Source of the DNA: Alphaproteobacteria bacterium
GTDB taxonomy: Bacteria; Pseudomonadota; Alphaproteobacteria; Rickettsiales; UBA3002
DNA: 64,000 bases
Assembly (NCBI GenBank): GCA_017302575.1
Contig: JAFLDD010000001.1
Span: 1,429,409 to 1,493,408 of the forward strand
Direction: 5' to 3'
A program made the translations under genes and the position numbers. The notes under the pieces were generated by a model. The model worked only from the letters and a program-made list of their open reading frames with translations. It was not told where the DNA came from and did not search any database. Shown one piece after another: positions 63,860 to 64,000 of the stretch. How positions within the stretch are numbered: position 1 is the first letter of the stretch; each line of letters opens with the position of its first letter.

Positions 63860-64000
63860 TTCAGTGGGGGAGGTTCTGTTGCCCGGCCCTCCCCCGAGCC
63901 GCGTTTACAAGCTAGGACTTGTCAGGCTACACTAAGCAGCGAGACGAGCCGCTACGACGTTGTTGTCGTTAGCTGCAACGAGCGCAAAGTTATCGTTTGC
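63860..64000 (-). ncRNA. ssrA: tmRNA (ssrA), coding-piece 3' part; truncated by the window edge
   Basis: Read on the minus strand from 64000, the sequence gives codons ANDNFALVA then ANDNNVVAARLAA and a TAG at 63934-63932. The opening ANDNFA and the final LAA match alphaproteobacterial proteolysis tags. After the stop comes an 8-bp stem GGGGGAGG / CCTCCCCC (63866-63895) closing a loop that includes GGGCAACAGAA, resembling the hairpin near the 3' end of the coding piece of two-piece (permuted) tmRNAs. The acceptor piece, intervening segment and pseudoknot would lie beyond 64000, so the resume-codon context cannot be seen. sspB follows 47 bases downstream. Confidence 0.75.

Overview
The window is about 64 kb of gene-dense chromosome from a free-living-type alphaproteobacterium of intermediate GC content. 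The evidence is the gene content and order: DUF3576-leuS-lptE-holA facing parB-parA-rsmG-mnmG-mnmE, two perfect parS sites, a petABC cytochrome bc1 operon, a CycM-type anchored cytochrome c, the 180-kDa class NAD-glutamate dehydrogenase, DUF3035 and DUF3576 lipoproteins, the alphaproteobacterial form of SspB, and an ANDN-type tmRNA tag. Gram-negative envelope genes (porin, LptE, KdsB, MlaA/MlaC, MurJ, LpoA-like) show an outer membrane with LPS. I cannot name the genus. I see no insertion sequences, prophage, CRISPR, rRNA or tRNA genes.

Layout. 1-2.5 kb: partial yggS (minus) diverging from a highly expressed porin with a clear terminator. 2-6.6 kb: DUF3576 lipoprotein, leuS, lptE and holA in one tightly packed plus-strand operon. 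6.6-13.4 kb: on the minus strand mnmE, mnmG, rsmG, parA, parB and a 2-oxoglutarate/Fe(II) oxygenase that sits at the holA/parB convergence point. parS sites lie inside rsmG and at the start of mnmG, which suggests a position near the replication origin. 13.4-18.9 kb: yejABEF peptide importer (minus). 19-21.1 kb: QmcA-like/NfeD pair and cytochrome c. 21.2-25.4 kb: kdsB, PfkB kinase, a small membrane protein, an AmpG-like permease and a methyltransferase. 25.4-26.9 kb: hemF and trmL (minus). 27-30.7 kb: petABC and uppP. 30.7-32.2 kb: murJ (minus).

32.3-44.1 kb: a long plus-strand run of ribF, lspA, DUF3035 lipoprotein, two M16 peptidases, pgi, mutL, a GT4-like membrane protein, a CapD-type sugar dehydratase and purH. 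44.1-51.7 kb (minus): NAD-glutamate dehydrogenase, gshB, a BON lipoprotein, yraN and rsmI, with the LpoA-like gene diverging from rsmI. 53-57 kb: hemW, an unrecognised helical protein, rsmD, a pseudouridine synthase and a class I glutamine amidotransferase-like hydrolase. 57.1-58.6 kb: motA-motB. 58.6-61 kb: metF (minus), then mlaA-mlaC. 61-64 kb (minus): ettA, tadA, sspB and the 3' part of a tmRNA coding piece.

The most unusual points are: a tmRNA reading frame at the right edge in which the ANDN proteolysis-tag motif appears twice, directly beside the gene for the adaptor (SspB) that reads it; a cytochrome b with an in-frame insertion of roughly 80 residues carrying three cysteines right after the Qo-site PEWY segment; an uncharacterised 2OG oxygenase placed inside an otherwise conserved chromosome-partitioning block; a strong dyad plus direct repeats ahead of petABC; and a small family of covarying hairpins in intergenic DNA.
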